NCBI RefSeq assembly: GCF_032681285.1
Contig: NZ_CP136336.1
Location: 4,327,001 to 4,391,000 of the forward strand
Length of the DNA stretch: 64,000 bases
Source of the DNA: Piscinibacter gummiphilus
Lineage (GTDB): Bacteria; Pseudomonadota; Gammaproteobacteria; Burkholderiales; Burkholderiaceae_C
Direction: 5' to 3'
A program made the position numbers and the translations under genes. This document shows positions 63,983 through 64,000 of this stretch, piece by piece. The notes under the pieces are model-generated. The model saw only the letters and a program-made list of their open reading frames with translations, was not told the origin of the DNA and ran no database searches. The number at the start of each line of letters is the position of its first letter. Position 1 is the first letter of the stretch.

Positions 63983-64000
63983 CACGTGGTCTCGCACTCC

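Overview
The window reads as chromosome of a high-GC betaproteobacterium. The methanolan-type exopolysaccharide (EPS) locus with exosortase B, the codon use and the gene families suggest Burkholderiales of the Leptothrix/Rubrivivax/Methylibium kind. The genus is an inference, not something the sequence proves. No rRNA, tRNA, CRISPR array or intact insertion sequence was seen.

Layout. (1) 1-3.2 kb, minus strand: a heptose/glycan block with gmhA, a GT4 glycosyltransferase, hddA and a sugar epimerase cut by the left edge. (2) 3.4-13.7 kb: a divergent pair of operons around 10.5 kb. The minus arm holds acpS, a small carrier protein, a cytoplasmic beta-mannosidase-like GH2 protein, a tandem alpha/beta-hydrolase and a membrane O-acyltransferase with an SGNH domain. 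The plus arm holds an acyl-CoA-dehydrogenase-like protein, an amino acid:[carrier protein] ligase (a class II aminoacyl-tRNA synthetase relative) and a DUF1839 protein. (3) 13.7-17.3 kb, minus strand: SGNH hydrolase, NodU/CmcH-type carbamoyltransferase, DUF5989 and SxtJ-type small membrane proteins. (4) 17.5-38.65 kb, minus strand: twelve tightly packed genes, nearly all overlapping at start and stop codons. They begin with a formyltransferase/adenylation/luciferase-like-monooxygenase NRPS, then a type I PKS, a crotonyl-CoA carboxylase/reductase homologue, two GT2 glycosyltransferases, a GNAT-like protein, an AurF-like diiron oxygenase, a carrier protein, a stand-alone adenylation enzyme, a WecG/TagA glycosyltransferase, a polysaccharide deacetylase and a third GT2. 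(5) 38.9-43.7 kb, plus strand: an orphan molybdenum-hydroxylase large subunit, a DUF5672 protein and a Wzy/O-antigen-ligase-like membrane protein. (6) 43.7-48.1 kb, minus strand: three paralogous secreted right-handed beta-helix proteins. (7) 48.6-58.4 kb, plus strand: epsI, epsD, epsE, epsF, epsG, exosortase B, Wzx flippase, acyltransferase and an FAD/NAD(P)-binding protein. (8) 58.4-64 kb: cysQ, a transposase-like HTH protein fused in frame to cysD, cysNC, and a sulfotransferase at the right edge.

How it fits together. The right half provides Wzy-dependent EPS assembly and export. The surrounding genes provide unusual decorations: heptose, acyl, carbamoyl and probably sulfate groups (PAPS synthesis, PAP recycling and a sulfotransferase lie together). 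The 21-kb NRPS/PKS operon is the most novel element. It mixes assembly-line enzymes with four glycosyltransferases and a deacetylase, so its product is probably a glycosylated acyl-amino compound or an unusual acyl/aminoacyl substituent or anchor of the EPS. A second, independent carrier-protein system (aa:CP ligase) sits 7-10 kb from its end. Several intergenic regions upstream of these units carry a C-run/G-run inverted repeat that may be a shared operator.
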